From NCBI RefSeq assembly GCF_000968685.2, contig NZ_LAKD02000072.1, forward strand, positions 1 to 64,000: a stretch of 64,000 nucleotides of DNA. Reading direction: 5' to 3'. The notes below the pieces were generated by a model. The model was not told the DNA's origin and searched no databases. It was given only the letters and a program-made list of their open reading frames with translations. Within the stretch, counting starts at the first letter, position 1; each line of letters begins with the position of its first letter. Shown here piece after piece: positions 16,516-26,943 of this stretch. Both the position numbers and the translations under genes were made by a program. This stretch comes from Streptomyces antioxidans. GTDB lineage: Bacteria; Actinomycetota; Actinomycetes; Streptomycetales; Streptomycetaceae.

Positions 16516-17748
16516 TCAGTCCTTGAAGGTCGCGCTCTTCACGGACTTCCAGGCGCCCTTGGTGACCTTGTAGACGGTCAGCTGCTTGTTGGTGGTGTCG
16601 CCGTACTTGTCGAAGGAGACCTTGCCGGTGACGCCGTCGAAGGAGACCTTGCTCAGCGCCTCGGTGATCTTGGCGCGGGCGTCGTCCGGGAGCTTGCCGT
16701 CGTTGTCCTCGACCACGGCCTTGACGGCCTGGATGATGGCCCAGCCGGCGTCGTAGGAGTAGCCGCCGTAGGCCGCGTACGGGTCCTTGTAGTGCTGGTC
16801 CCCGTAGTTCTTCACGAACGTCTTGGCGGAGTCCAGCTGCTCGACCGGGTAGCCGACGGAGGTGGCGAGGTCACCGTCGTTGCTGGTGCCAGAGGCCTTG
16901 ATGAAGGCGGGGTCGTAGATGCCGTCGCCGCCCATGATCGGGACCTGTGCGCCGGCCTGCTTGACCTGGTCGGACAGCAGACCGCCCTCGGGGTACTGAC
17001 CGCCGAAGTAGACCGAGTCGGCGCCGGAGGACTTCACCTTGTTGGCGATGCCGGAGAAGTCGGTCTCCTTGACGGTCAGGTGGTCACGGCCGACGACCTT
17101 GCCACCGAGGCGCTTGAACTCATCGGCGAAGATGGTGGCGAGGCCGTTGCCGTACGCCTGCTTGTCGTCGATGACGAAGACCTTCCGCTTCTTCGCGTCC
17201 TTGTAGTAGTACTGCGCGGCGAAGCGGCCCTGGATGATGTCGGTGGTCGCGGTGCGGAAGTAGGTCTTGAACGGGCGCGACTTCTTGCCCGTGGCCCAGT
17301 CGTCGCCCTGGCTGAGGGCCGGGTTGGTGTTGGCCGGGGAGACCTGGGCGAGGTCGCCCCGGTCGAAGACGCCCTGCATGGACTGGGCGACGCCCGAGTT
17401 GAGCGGCCCGACCGCGCCGAGGATGTCCTCGTCGTCGACCATCGAGGTCGCGTTCGCCTTGCCGGAGGAGGGCACGGCCTGGTCGTCGAAGGACTTGACC
17501 TTGAAGGTGACCCCGTCCACCTCGTTGTTCTTGTTGGCTATCTTCGCCGCGAGGTCGACGGAGTTCTTGATGCCCTGGCCGAGGGCGGACAGCGAGCCGG
17601 TGAGCGGGGCGTCGACACCGATCACCACGGTCGTCTTGCCGTCCTTGCCGCCACTGTCGTCTTTGTCGTCTCGCGACCCGCAGGCGCTGAGTGTGAGTGC
17701 GCCCGCGGTGATGGCGGTCGTGATGATGAGCAAGGAACGGTGTCGCAC
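16516..17748 (-). CDS. livK: Branched-chain amino acid ABC transporter substrate-binding lipoprotein
   Basis: A 410-aa extracytoplasmic solute-binding protein, first gene of the liv operon. The signal MRHRSLLIITTAITAGALTLSACGS ends in a lipobox (LSAC), so it is anchored to the outer face of the membrane. The type I periplasmic-binding fold is clear: VVIGVDAPLTGSLSALGQGIKNS, DDEDILGAVGPLNSGV, VFVIDDKQAYGNGLA and VYFGGQYPEGGLL. The start is GTG 17748 with AAAGGA 6-7 nt upstream; upstream in-frame codons would bury the signal peptide. Substrate beyond branched-chain amino acids cannot be decided from sequence. Confidence 0.93.
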   Translation of the reverse strand: MRHRSLLIITTAITAGALTLSACGSRDDKDDSGGKDGKTTVVIGVDAPLTGSLSALGQGIKNSVDLAAKIANKNNEVDGVTFKVKSFDDQAVPSSGKANATSMVDDEDILGAVGPLNSGVAQSMQGVFDRGDLAQVSPANTNPALSQGDDWATGKKSRPFKTYFRTATTDIIQGRFAAQYYYKDAKKRKVFVIDDKQAYGNGLATIFADEFKRLGGKVVGRDHLTVKETDFSGIANKVKSSGADSVYFGGQYPEGGLLSDQVKQAGAQVPIMGGDGIYDPAFIKASGTSNDGDLATSVGYPVEQLDSAKTFVKNYGDQHYKDPYAAYGGYSYDAGWAIIQAVKAVVEDNDGKLPDDARAKITEALSKVSFDGVTGKVSFDKYGDTTNKQLTVYKVTKGAWKSVKSATFKD

Positions 17749-18291
17749 GAGGAATCCTTTCCCTGGCCCGGCACCCCGGGTTCGTGGGGTGCCGTGTCCT
17801 CGCCGGATGAACCTGGAATGGCCGTGTGGGTGCGGCGTACATCCCACGGGGCCGTGACTGGCTGTGACTCTAAGCGCGGGGCGCGACGTGGGGCAGAGGT
17901 CCAGGCGATGATGTGACTGTCTTGTTATGACGCGCGTCACCCCGGGATGTCCGTGTAGCGGAACGGAAGGGATGAATGGGGCGCATTTGGACCAATCATT
18001 AGGTCCGGATCCTGAGAAGGTGCAGTTCCGCTAAGGAGTGCGGTGGGCTTGTGAATGAAGCGCGGAGGGGCGTGTGCGGAGGGGCGCGGGAAGATCGATT
18101 TCGATGTTGCCGAGGGTGCTGAAAATGCGATCTTATATTGCGTCAGCGTTACGCAGTGTTACGGATAACGGTGCGGGTCCGGGGCTGTGGGCTGGGTCGT
18201 GGGTGGGCCGTGGGTGGGGGTTCCGGAAGGGTTTCGGACCGGTTTCTGGCCCGTTTCGGATCGGCGCCTGGCCGTGCCGGGCCGGTGCGGC
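17749..18291. other. Geneless regulatory region upstream of the liv operon
   Basis: These 543 bp are less GC-rich than their surroundings and hold no credible gene. A perfect 12-bp palindrome, TGACGCGCGTCA, lies at 17928-17939, about 180 bp upstream of the livK start, and may be an operator. Around 18130-18175 there is an AT-rich patch (CTTATATTGCG and two GTTACG copies). Its minus-strand TATAAG could be the -10 box of a promoter for the liv operon with a long leader, or of a small RNA. No -35 with good spacing was found. Confidence 0.45.
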
Positions 18292-18750
18292 TCAGGTCGG
18301 CGGGCGCCAGTTCTCGGAGCTGCGGGTGGCGCCGTTCGCCGCCGCGCAGCGGCGCTCGGCCAGCCGCTTGATCAGTGTTTTGGCCGCCGGGGCGCCATGC
18401 CGCTTCCGCTCGGCGCGCGCGGCCCGGACGATGTCGTCGTAGATCTCGTACTGCTCGTTGGAGAGCCCCTTCTGCTCCCAGTCGAGCCCGGCCCACTGGC
18501 TGCCTGCCAGGTCCTGTCCGGCCCAGTAGGAGATGAGGTCGGCGCACAGCCGCACGGGGGAGGCGGTCTGTGGTGTGGGGTGGTGTGCGGCGGGTGCGGA
18601 CGCCGGGGCGCTACCGGAGTCACCGGGGTCGCGGGAGTCGCCTGAGGAGGCGGAACCGGAGCCGCCGCATCCGGTCACCGTTACGGCGAGTACGAGAGCG
18701 CATCCGCTGACGGCGGCGGGCCAGGCGCCCGCCCGGGTCGTTGCCCCCAT
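18292..18750 (-). CDS. Small putative lipoprotein, function unknown
   Basis: A 152-aa protein with a signal peptide and lipobox (VTVTGCGG, cysteine near residue 28), a Ser/Gly/Pro-rich linker of about 40 residues and a compact charged domain (residues 66-145) with a conserved-looking YWAGQDLAGSQWAGLDWEQK stretch and two cysteines. I do not recognise the domain. It ends 543 bp before livK in the same direction. The ATG at 18750 gives an intact signal peptide. Confidence 0.7.
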   Translation of the reverse strand: MGATTRAGAWPAAVSGCALVLAVTVTGCGGSGSASSGDSRDPGDSGSAPASAPAAHHPTPQTASPVRLCADLISYWAGQDLAGSQWAGLDWEQKGLSNEQYEIYDDIVRAARAERKRHGAPAAKTLIKRLAERRCAAANGATRSSENWRPPT

Positions 18751-18777
18751 GGGGAGTCACGGTATTCCCGGCCTCCC

Positions 18778-18838
18778 CGGGGGACAACGGTGCTGGGGGC
18801 AACGTCGATGGGGGCAACGGCAAGCGGGGACAGCGGCG
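18778..18838. repeat. Short imperfect tandem repeat GGGGGCAACG
   Basis: About four units of 15-16 bp based on GGGG(G/A)CAACG lie immediately upstream of the small lipoprotein gene, between it and the end of the thioesterase gene. Function unknown. Confidence 0.6.
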
Positions 18839-18849
18839 GTGGTGCCGGG

Positions 18850-19365
18850 TCACGCCTCGGCGCGCTCCTTCGCCCCCGCGATGTCGGCGACCGTCTTGGC
18901 CCGCCCGGCGTCGTCGACCTCGCGCAGCAGACAGGTGAGGCGGGCGGTGCACACCCGCCGGTCCTGCTCATCGCTGATGACGATCTCGTAGGTGGCGGTG
19001 GAGCGTCCCTGGTGGACGGGGGTGGCGACACCGGTGACCAGGCCCGAGCGGACGCCCCGGTGGTGGGTGCAGTTGAGGTCCACGCCGACCGCGATCCGCG
19101 CGCTGCCGCCGTGCAGCATCGAGCCGACCGAGCCAAGGGTCTCGGCCAGCACGGCGGAGGCGCCGCCGTGCAGCAGCCCGTACGGCTGGGTGTTGCCCTC
19201 CACCGGCATGGTGCCCACGACCCGCTCGGCCGAGGCCTCGAGGATCCGCACGCCCATGCGGGTGCCGAGGTGTCCTGCGGAGAACAGCGCGGGAAGATCC
19301 ACGCCGAGCGCCGCGTACTCGTCGAGTACCTCTTGCGGGAACTTCACGCTGGTCTGCTCGCCCAT
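18850..19365 (-). CDS. Hotdog-fold thioesterase (PaaI family)
   Basis: A 171-aa acyl-CoA thioesterase-like protein. The diagnostic stretch YGLLHGGASAVLAETLGS (HGG plus the downstream catalytic acid on the long helix) is present, followed by strands ARIAVGVDLNCTHHRG and STATYEIVISDEQDRRVC. Family members hydrolyse acyl- or aryl-CoA esters; the substrate is unknown. ATG 19365 is preceded by GGAG about 9 nt upstream. An alternative start 23 codons upstream would make a paired palindrome (19389-19422) coding, which seems less likely. It is downstream of the FdhF-like gene on the same strand. Confidence 0.85.
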   Translation of the reverse strand: MGEQTSVKFPQEVLDEYAALGVDLPALFSAGHLGTRMGVRILEASAERVVGTMPVEGNTQPYGLLHGGASAVLAETLGSVGSMLHGGSARIAVGVDLNCTHHRGVRSGLVTGVATPVHQGRSTATYEIVISDEQDRRVCTARLTCLLREVDDAGRAKTVADIAGAKERAEA

Positions 19366-19388
19366 CGGGACAGGCTCCGTTCGCTTGC

Positions 19389-19422
19389 TGTGGTGGCCAC
19401 CTTTGCTTGTGGTGGCCACCTT
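19389..19422. promoter_or_regulatory. Two identical palindromic sites, TGTGGTGGCCACCTT
   Basis: TGTGGTGGCCACCTT occurs at 19389-19403 and again at 19408-19422. Each contains the perfect 10-bp palindrome GGTGGCCACC; the centres are 19 bp apart. They sit in the 81-bp gap between the FdhF-like gene and the thioesterase gene, just upstream of the latter start, and look like a tandem operator. Confidence 0.5.
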
Positions 19423-19446
19423 CTTACCAGGCAACTGAGCAAACGC

Positions 19447-21771
<2,325 letters not shown>

Positions 21772-21825
21772 GTCGCTCCCCTTGGCTCGAGCGTTGCGGG
21801 ACCTGTGCGGGACCTACCGCATCCG

Positions 21826-21848
21826 ATCCTGTCACGGGCCACTGACAG
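21826..21848 (-). promoter_or_regulatory. RecA-independent damage-type promoter element facing the FdhF-like gene
   Basis: On the minus strand CTGTCAGTG (21848-21840), 8 nt, then CAGGAT (21831-21826). This matches TTGTCRGTG-N8-TANNNT with one mismatch in each part. The start of the FdhF-like gene is about 55 nt downstream and has its own Shine-Dalgarno, so this would be a leadered promoter. Confidence 0.5.
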
Positions 21849-21863
21849 CCGGGGCGGCGGCCC

Positions 21864-21963
21864 GGTGCGATCTTGTGCCCGCCCCTGGCGCGATCTTCTG
21901 CCCCGGTCCGGTGCGATCGCGTGTCTGGACCGGTGCGATCTCGCGTCCGGGCCGGTCCGGTGG
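21864..21963. repeat. Tandem GGTGCGATC repeat, period 22-23 bp
   Basis: Units start at 21864, 21887, 21910 and 21932 with the core GG(T/C)GCGATC, followed by variable TTGTG, TTCTG, GCGTG and TCGCG and a C/G spacer; a fifth degenerate unit (GGTCCGG) begins near 21954. The regular 22-23 bp spacing is about two helical turns. It lies between the divergent FdhF-like and polA promoters. Confidence 0.8.
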
Positions 21964-21978
21964 CCGGGGCGGGAGGCA

Positions 21979-22001
21979 TTGTCGGTGGGGCGTGGCAGGA
22001 T
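21979..22001 (+). promoter_or_regulatory. RecA-independent DNA-damage promoter of polA
   Basis: TTGTCGGTG (21979-21987) is a perfect match to TTGTCRGTG. After exactly 8 nt comes CAGGAT (21996-22001), one base off TANNNT, and then 7 nt to the GTG start of polA. The arrangement is the same as at uvrB and ogt. Confidence 0.75.
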
Positions 22002-22008
22002 CGGGGGC

Positions 22009-24747
22009 GTGGCAGAGAAAGCATCGAAGAAGACCGCAGCGCCCGCGCCCGACGGCACGGGGAATGACCGTCCCCGCCTGCTCCTGCTGGACGGGCATTC
22101 CCTGGCATACCGGGCGTTCTTCGCGCTGCCGGCGGAGAACTTCAACACGACCACCGGCCAGACCACCAACGCGATCTACGGCTTCACCTCGATGCTGGCG
22201 AACACGCTCCGTGATGAGAAGCCCACCCACCTCGCCGTGGCGTTCGACGTCTCGCGCAAGACCTGGCGCTCCGAGCAGTTCACCGAGTACAAGGCGAACC
22301 GCTCCAAGGCCCCCGATGAGTTCAAGGGCCAGGTCGAGCTGATCGGCGAGCTGCTTGACGCCATGAAGATCACGCGCTTCGCGATCGAGGGCTTCGAGGC
22401 CGACGATGTGATCGCCACCCTCGCCACCCAGGCCGAGGAGCAGGGCTTCGACGTCCTGATCGTCACCGGCGACCGGGACTCCTTCCAGCTGGTCACCGAC
22501 CATGTCACGGTGCTCTACCCCACCAAGGGCGTCTCCGAGCTGACCCGGTTCACCCCCGAGAAGGTGCGGGAGAAGTACGGCCTCACCCCGAGCCAGTACC
22601 CCGACTTCGCGGCCCTGCGCGGCGACCCGTCGGACAACCTCCCCGGTATCCCGGGCGTCGGCGAGAAGACCGCGGCGAAGTGGATCAACCAGTTCGGCTC
22701 CTTCAAGGACCTGGTGGAGCGGGTCGAGGAGGTCAAGGGCAAGGTCGGCGAGAAGCTCCGTGACCACCTGGAGTCCGTGAAGCTCAACCGCCAGCTGACC
22801 GAGCTGGTGCGGGACGTGGAGCTCGCCACCGGCCCCGAAGGGCTCGAGCGCACCCCGTACGACCGGGAGGCGCTTGGGGTGATCCTGGACGCGCTGGAGT
22901 TCCGCCACCAGAACTTCCGCGACCGGATCATGGCCGTCGACCCGGGCGCGGCGGTGGACGAGCCAGCGGCCACCGAGCCGGGCGTCGCGGTCGACGGAGT
23001 GGCGCTGGGCGCGGGCGAGCTAGCCCCCTGGCTGGAGAGCCACCGTGACGCCCCGCTGGGCCTGGCCACCGTCGACACCTGGGCGCTGGGCAGCGGCAGC
23101 GTCAGCGAGGTCGCGCTGGCCACCGGCTCAGGGCCCGCCGCCTTCTTCGACCCCGCGCAGCTGGACGAGGCCGACGAGCGGGCGTTCGCCGAGTGGATCG
23201 CGGACCCGGACCGCCCCAAGGTGCTGCACAACGCCAAGGGGATCATGCGGGTCTTCGCCGAGCACGGCTGGTCCGTCGCGGGCGTCAGCATGGACACCGC
23301 CCTCGCCGCCTATCTGGTCAAGCCCGGCCGCCGCTCCTTCGAGCTGGACGCCCTGTCGGTGGAGTACCTGGGCCGTGAGCTGTCCCCGGCGGCGGCAGCG
23401 GACGGCGGACAGCTGGCCTTCGGCGCCGATGAGGAGGCCGAGCGGGACGCCCTGATGATCAAGGCGCGGACCATCCTGGACCTGGGCGAGACCTTCGGCG
23501 GCCGGCTGAAGGACGTCGGCGCGGCCGAGCTGCTGCACGACATGGAGCTGCCCGTCTCCGAGCTGCTGGCCCGGATGGAGCGGTCGGGCATCGCCGCCGA
23601 CCGCGGCTGGCTGGAGCGCATGGAGCAGCAGTTCGCGGCCGCCGTGCAGCATGCCGTGAAGGAGGCCCACGCCGCGGTGGGCCACGAGTTCAACCTCGGC
23701 TCGCCCAAGCAGCTCCAGGAGGTGCTTTTCGGCGAGCTCGGCCTGCCCAAGACCAAGAAGACCAAGACCGGGTACACCACGGACGCCGACGCGCTGGCCT
23801 GGCTGGCCGCGCAGACCGACCACGAGCTCCCGGTGATCATGCTGCGCCACCGCGAGCAGGCGCGGCTGCGCTCCACCGTCGAGGGTCTGATCAAGACCAT
23901 CGCCCCCGGCGGCCGCATCCACACCAGCTTCAACCAGACCGTGGCGGCCACCGGCCGGCTCTCCTCCACCGACCCCAATCTGCAGAACATCCCGGTGCGC
24001 ACCGACGAGGGCCGGGCGATCCGGCGCGGCTTCGTGGTCGGCGACGGCTTCGAGTCGCTGATGACCGCCGACTACAGCCAGATCGAGCTGCGCGTCATGG
24101 CCCATCTCTCCGCGGACGAGGGCCTGATCGAGGCGTTCACCTCCGGTGAGGACCTGCACACCACGGTCGCCTCCCAGGTCTTCTCGGTCGAGAAGTCGGC
24201 GGTCGACCCGGAGATGCGCCGCAAGATCAAGGCGATGTCCTACGGGCTGGCGTACGGCCTTTCGGCGTTCGGCCTCTCCCAGCAGCTGGGCATCACCCCC
24301 GATGAGGCCCGCAAGCTGATGGAGAACTTCTTCGAGCGGTTCGGCGGGGTGCGCGACTACCTCCAGCGGGTCGTCGAGGAGGCGCGCGCCACCGGCTATA
24401 CGGAGACCATGCTCGGCCGCCGCCGCTATCTGCCGGACCTCACCAGCGACAACCGCCAGCGCCGCGAGATGGCCGAGCGGATGGCGCTCAACGCCCCGAT
24501 CCAGGGCACCGCCGCCGACATCGTGAAGATCGCGATGCTCAAGGTGGACGCGGCGTTGACGAGGGAGAAACTGTCGTCGCGGATGCTGTTGCAGGTCCAC
24601 GACGAAATCGTGCTGGAGATCGCGCCCGGGGAGCGGAAGCGGGTCGAGGAGCTGGTGCGCCGGGAGATGACGGGCGCCTTCCAGCTCAGCGCTCCGCTGG
24701 ACGTATCGGTAGGATCCGGTGCCGACTGGGAGTCCGCGGCTCACTGA
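22009..24747 (+). CDS. polA: DNA polymerase I
   Basis: A 912-aa DNA repair and Okazaki-fragment polymerase. Residues about 20-310 form the 5' nuclease domain (LLLLDGHSLAYRAFFALP, TGDRDSFQLV, GDPSDNLPGIPGVGEKTA). The middle region corresponds to the 3'-5' exonuclease fold, but the D-x-E motif is absent (LGLATVDTWALG), so proofreading is probably lost, as in other actinobacterial PolI. The polymerase domain has LSSTDPNLQNIPVRT, the catalytic ADYSQIELRVMAHLS, the O-helix KAMSYGLAYGLSAFG, and LLQVHDEIVLEI. The start at GTG 22009 has no Shine-Dalgarno; a damage-type promoter ends 7 nt before it, implying a leaderless message. Divergent from the FdhF-like gene. Confidence 0.96.
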   Translation: MAEKASKKTAAPAPDGTGNDRPRLLLLDGHSLAYRAFFALPAENFNTTTGQTTNAIYGFTSMLANTLRDEKPTHLAVAFDVSRKTWRSEQFTEYKANRSKAPDEFKGQVELIGELLDAMKITRFAIEGFEADDVIATLATQAEEQGFDVLIVTGDRDSFQLVTDHVTVLYPTKGVSELTRFTPEKVREKYGLTPSQYPDFAALRGDPSDNLPGIPGVGEKTAAKWINQFGSFKDLVERVEEVKGKVGEKLRDHLESVKLNRQLTELVRDVELATGPEGLERTPYDREALGVILDALEFRHQNFRDRIMAVDPGAAVDEPAATEPGVAVDGVALGAGELAPWLESHRDAPLGLATVDTWALGSGSVSEVALATGSGPAAFFDPAQLDEADERAFAEWIADPDRPKVLHNAKGIMRVFAEHGWSVAGVSMDTALAAYLVKPGRRSFELDALSVEYLGRELSPAAAADGGQLAFGADEEAERDALMIKARTILDLGETFGGRLKDVGAAELLHDMELPVSELLARMERSGIAADRGWLERMEQQFAAAVQHAVKEAHAAVGHEFNLGSPKQLQEVLFGELGLPKTKKTKTGYTTDADALAWLAAQTDHELPVIMLRHREQARLRSTVEGLIKTIAPGGRIHTSFNQTVAATGRLSSTDPNLQNIPVRTDEGRAIRRGFVVGDGFESLMTADYSQIELRVMAHLSADEGLIEAFTSGEDLHTTVASQVFSVEKSAVDPEMRRKIKAMSYGLAYGLSAFGLSQQLGITPDEARKLMENFFERFGGVRDYLQRVVEEARATGYTETMLGRRRYLPDLTSDNRQRREMAERMALNAPIQGTAADIVKIAMLKVDAALTREKLSSRMLLQVHDEIVLEIAPGERKRVEELVRREMTGAFQLSAPLDVSVGSGADWESAAH

Positions 24748-24833
24748 GAGTTCGCCGGACGCGGTGTTTGCACCGGTAGCTGCGGGCCATAAGTTGTCGT
24801 AGTGTCACCAGAGTTGACGCGCAGGGGGAGCGC

Positions 24834-26618
24834 ATGGTGTTCGACGGGAGGGACGCACGGATGGCACCGTTTATCGGCCGACGTCTGCGCAAGGGGGCCG
24901 CCACGACGGCGGTGGCGGCGGCCGCGATGGCCGCCCTCACCGCGTCCCAGGCGCCCGGATTCGCCAATTCCGACCATGGCGAGGGGAGCCGGGAGCAGCG
25001 GGCGGGGGAGGCACCGGCGCCGGATGACACCCCCATCGACGGTGGCTCCTCGTACCACACCGATCTGCCACCCCTGGTCACCCCCGACAAGCCGGGCTCC
25101 TCGATCGATCTGCCCGGGCTGCCCGGGGGCAGCAGCTCCAAGCCCGAGGCGGGCATACCCGCGAGCGTCCTCGCCGCCTACAAGAAGGCGGAAGCGGCCC
25201 TGAGGGAGTCCAACCCCGGCTGCAATCTGCCCTGGGAGCTGCTTGCCGCGATCGGCAAGGTCGAGTCCGGCCAGGCCGGTGGCGGCAATGTGGGCGCCGA
25301 CGGCACCACCGTCTCGCCCATCCTCGGCCCGGTTCTCAACGGCGACGGCTTCGCCCTGATCAAGGACACCGACGGCGGTGCCTACGACGGCGACAGCAAG
25401 CACGACCGCGCGGTCGGCCCCATGCAGTTCATCCCGTCCACCTGGGCCAACTGGGGCCGGGACGGCAATGGTGACGGCGAGAAGGACCCCAACAACGTCT
25501 ATGACGCCGCCCTCGCCGCGGGCGGCTACCTCTGCGCGGACGGCCGCGATCTGTCGGTCAAGGCCGATCTGGACCGCGCGATCCTCGGCTACAACCACTC
25601 GCGGGAGTACCTGAACACCGTCCTGTCGTGGTTCGAGTACTACAAGCGCGGCACCCATGAGGTCCCCGACGGCACCGGTGTGGTCCCGGGGAACGGCTCG
25701 GGCGACAAGGGCAAGGACTCGGGCCGGAACCCGGGGAAGGGCCCCGGGAAGGGCAAGGAGAACGACGCCCACACCCTGCCCAAGCCCAACGACGAGCCCG
25801 ACACCAGCACCCCGACCCCGCCGTCCGATGAGAACGGGGGCACCCCCGGCACCGGGACCCCGACCCCGAAGCCCCCCACCACTCCGCCGTCCACCCCGAG
25901 CGGCACCAGCAAGCTCACCACCGTCGGCGCGAAGGAGCTGTCCACCACCGCGGGCACCGGGTTCGCCCGGTCGCCGCGCGTCAAGGCCGTGGACACCGCG
26001 GGCAAGCCGGTGGCCAGCGCCCGGGTGCGGTACGAAATCCTCGGCGACACCGACGCGCGCTTCCTCGGCCTGGCCAAGTCCGCCACCGTGCTGACCGCCG
26101 CCGATGGCACCGCCACCGCGCCCAAGCTGCTCGCGGGCGAGAAGACCGGCACCTTCACCGTGCGCGCCACCGCCGTGGGGCGGGAGGCCGCCCCGGTCGA
26201 GTTCACCGCCACCGTCAAGGCCCGGCCCGTGCCGCAGGCCGACGCGCTGGCCCGGATCGGCGACAAGAAGCTCACGGCCGAGACCGGTGCCTCCTTCGCC
26301 GACGCGCTCACCGTCGAGGCCACCAACAAGGGCAAGGCCATGGCGGATGTCCCGGTGACCGCCACCATGATCACCCTGCCGAAGGACCCGAAGCCCGACG
26401 ACGAACCGGTCCCCAGCGACAAGGGGCCCTACTTCCTGGACGACGAGGGCGAGCCGGTGCGCACCCTGGCCGCCCTGAAGACCGACGGCCTCGGCCGGCT
26501 CACCCTGCCGAAGATCCTCACCGATGACCACGCGGGCACCTTCCTGCTCCGCCTCACCGCCGAGGGCGGCGCCGTCCTGGACGTCGAGCTGACGGTCACC
26601 CAGGCCCCCGCCTCGTAG
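24834..26618 (+). CDS. Secreted lytic transglycosylase-like protein with C-terminal Ig-like repeats
   Basis: A 594-aa exported protein. The N-terminus (RRLRKGAATTAVAAAAMAAL) is a Sec-type signal. After a disordered segment, residues about 110-270 form an SLT/MltB-like transglycosylase domain: WELLAAIGKVESGQ carries the predicted catalytic Glu144, followed by GPMQFIPSTWANWGRDGNGDG and a YNHSREYLNTVL helix. A Gly/Lys then Pro/Thr-rich linker (270-355) leads to two bacterial Ig-like modules (about 360-465 and 470-592), possibly for wall binding. It should cut peptidoglycan glycan strands outside the cell. ATG 24834 has AGGGGGAG 4 nt upstream; ATG 24861 is an alternative. It lies 86 bp after polA with its own promoter-like TTGCAC-N16-TAAGTT. 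Confidence 0.85.
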   Translation: MVFDGRDARMAPFIGRRLRKGAATTAVAAAAMAALTASQAPGFANSDHGEGSREQRAGEAPAPDDTPIDGGSSYHTDLPPLVTPDKPGSSIDLPGLPGGSSSKPEAGIPASVLAAYKKAEAALRESNPGCNLPWELLAAIGKVESGQAGGGNVGADGTTVSPILGPVLNGDGFALIKDTDGGAYDGDSKHDRAVGPMQFIPSTWANWGRDGNGDGEKDPNNVYDAALAAGGYLCADGRDLSVKADLDRAILGYNHSREYLNTVLSWFEYYKRGTHEVPDGTGVVPGNGSGDKGKDSGRNPGKGPGKGKENDAHTLPKPNDEPDTSTPTPPSDENGGTPGTGTPTPKPPTTPPSTPSGTSKLTTVGAKELSTTAGTGFARSPRVKAVDTAGKPVASARVRYEILGDTDARFLGLAKSATVLTAADGTATAPKLLAGEKTGTFTVRATAVGREAAPVEFTATVKARPVPQADALARIGDKKLTAETGASFADALTVEATNKGKAMADVPVTATMITLPKDPKPDDEPVPSDKGPYFLDDEGEPVRTLAALKTDGLGRLTLPKILTDDHAGTFLLRLTAEGGAVLDVELTVTQAPAS

Positions 26619-26646
26619 ACGAGCGCTCCTCCCACGGTTCACACCG

Positions 26647-26683
26647 CACCGCCCCTGAGCCCCCACCGGGCCCAGGGGCGGTG
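26647..26683 (+). terminator. Terminator hairpin after the transglycosylase gene
   Basis: CACCGCCCCTG (26647-26657) and CAGGGGCGGTG (26673-26683) make a perfect 11-bp stem around a 15-nt loop, 28 bp after the stop codon. Confidence 0.75.
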
Positions 26684-26791
26684 TGACGCTTTCCGGCCTT
26701 CGTGTTCTCATCTGCGGCCCCCGTTGCTACGGTGCCCCATCCCTGACGAAGCGTCAGGCAGCGCCTCGTACCGACCACGAGGAGGCCCCGT

Positions 26792-26926
26792 ATGCGTGCC
26801 CTCGCCGCCGCCGCGATCGGACTCGCCGCCGCCCTCGCCATCGTCCTCACGGTGACGGCCATCGGCGCGCCCAGCGGTGCGACCTCCCCGGAGCCCCTGC
26901 TCACCACCGTCCCCAAGCACCCCTAG
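26792..26926 (+). CDS. Very small conserved membrane-type protein (SPW_0924-like)
   Basis: A 44-aa protein that is almost entirely one hydrophobic helix (MRALAAAAIGLAAALAIVLT onward) followed by a short Pro/Thr tail ending LLTTVPKHP. It resembles the short Streptomyces proteins named SPW_0924 family; function is unknown. GGAGG lies 6 nt before ATG 26792, a good ribosome-binding site, and the gene sits directly upstream of the DUF3068 gene, 17 bp away, probably in one transcript. It is easily missed because of its size. Confidence 0.72.
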   Translation: MRALAAAAIGLAAALAIVLTVTAIGAPSGATSPEPLLTTVPKHP

Positions 26927-26943
26927 AGGGAGGGACATCCGCC

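Noticed and set aside
24748..24833. Riboswitch upstream of the transglycosylase gene
   Set aside because: Cyclic-di-AMP riboswitches often control such genes, but the 86-bp gap is too short and lacks the conserved core.
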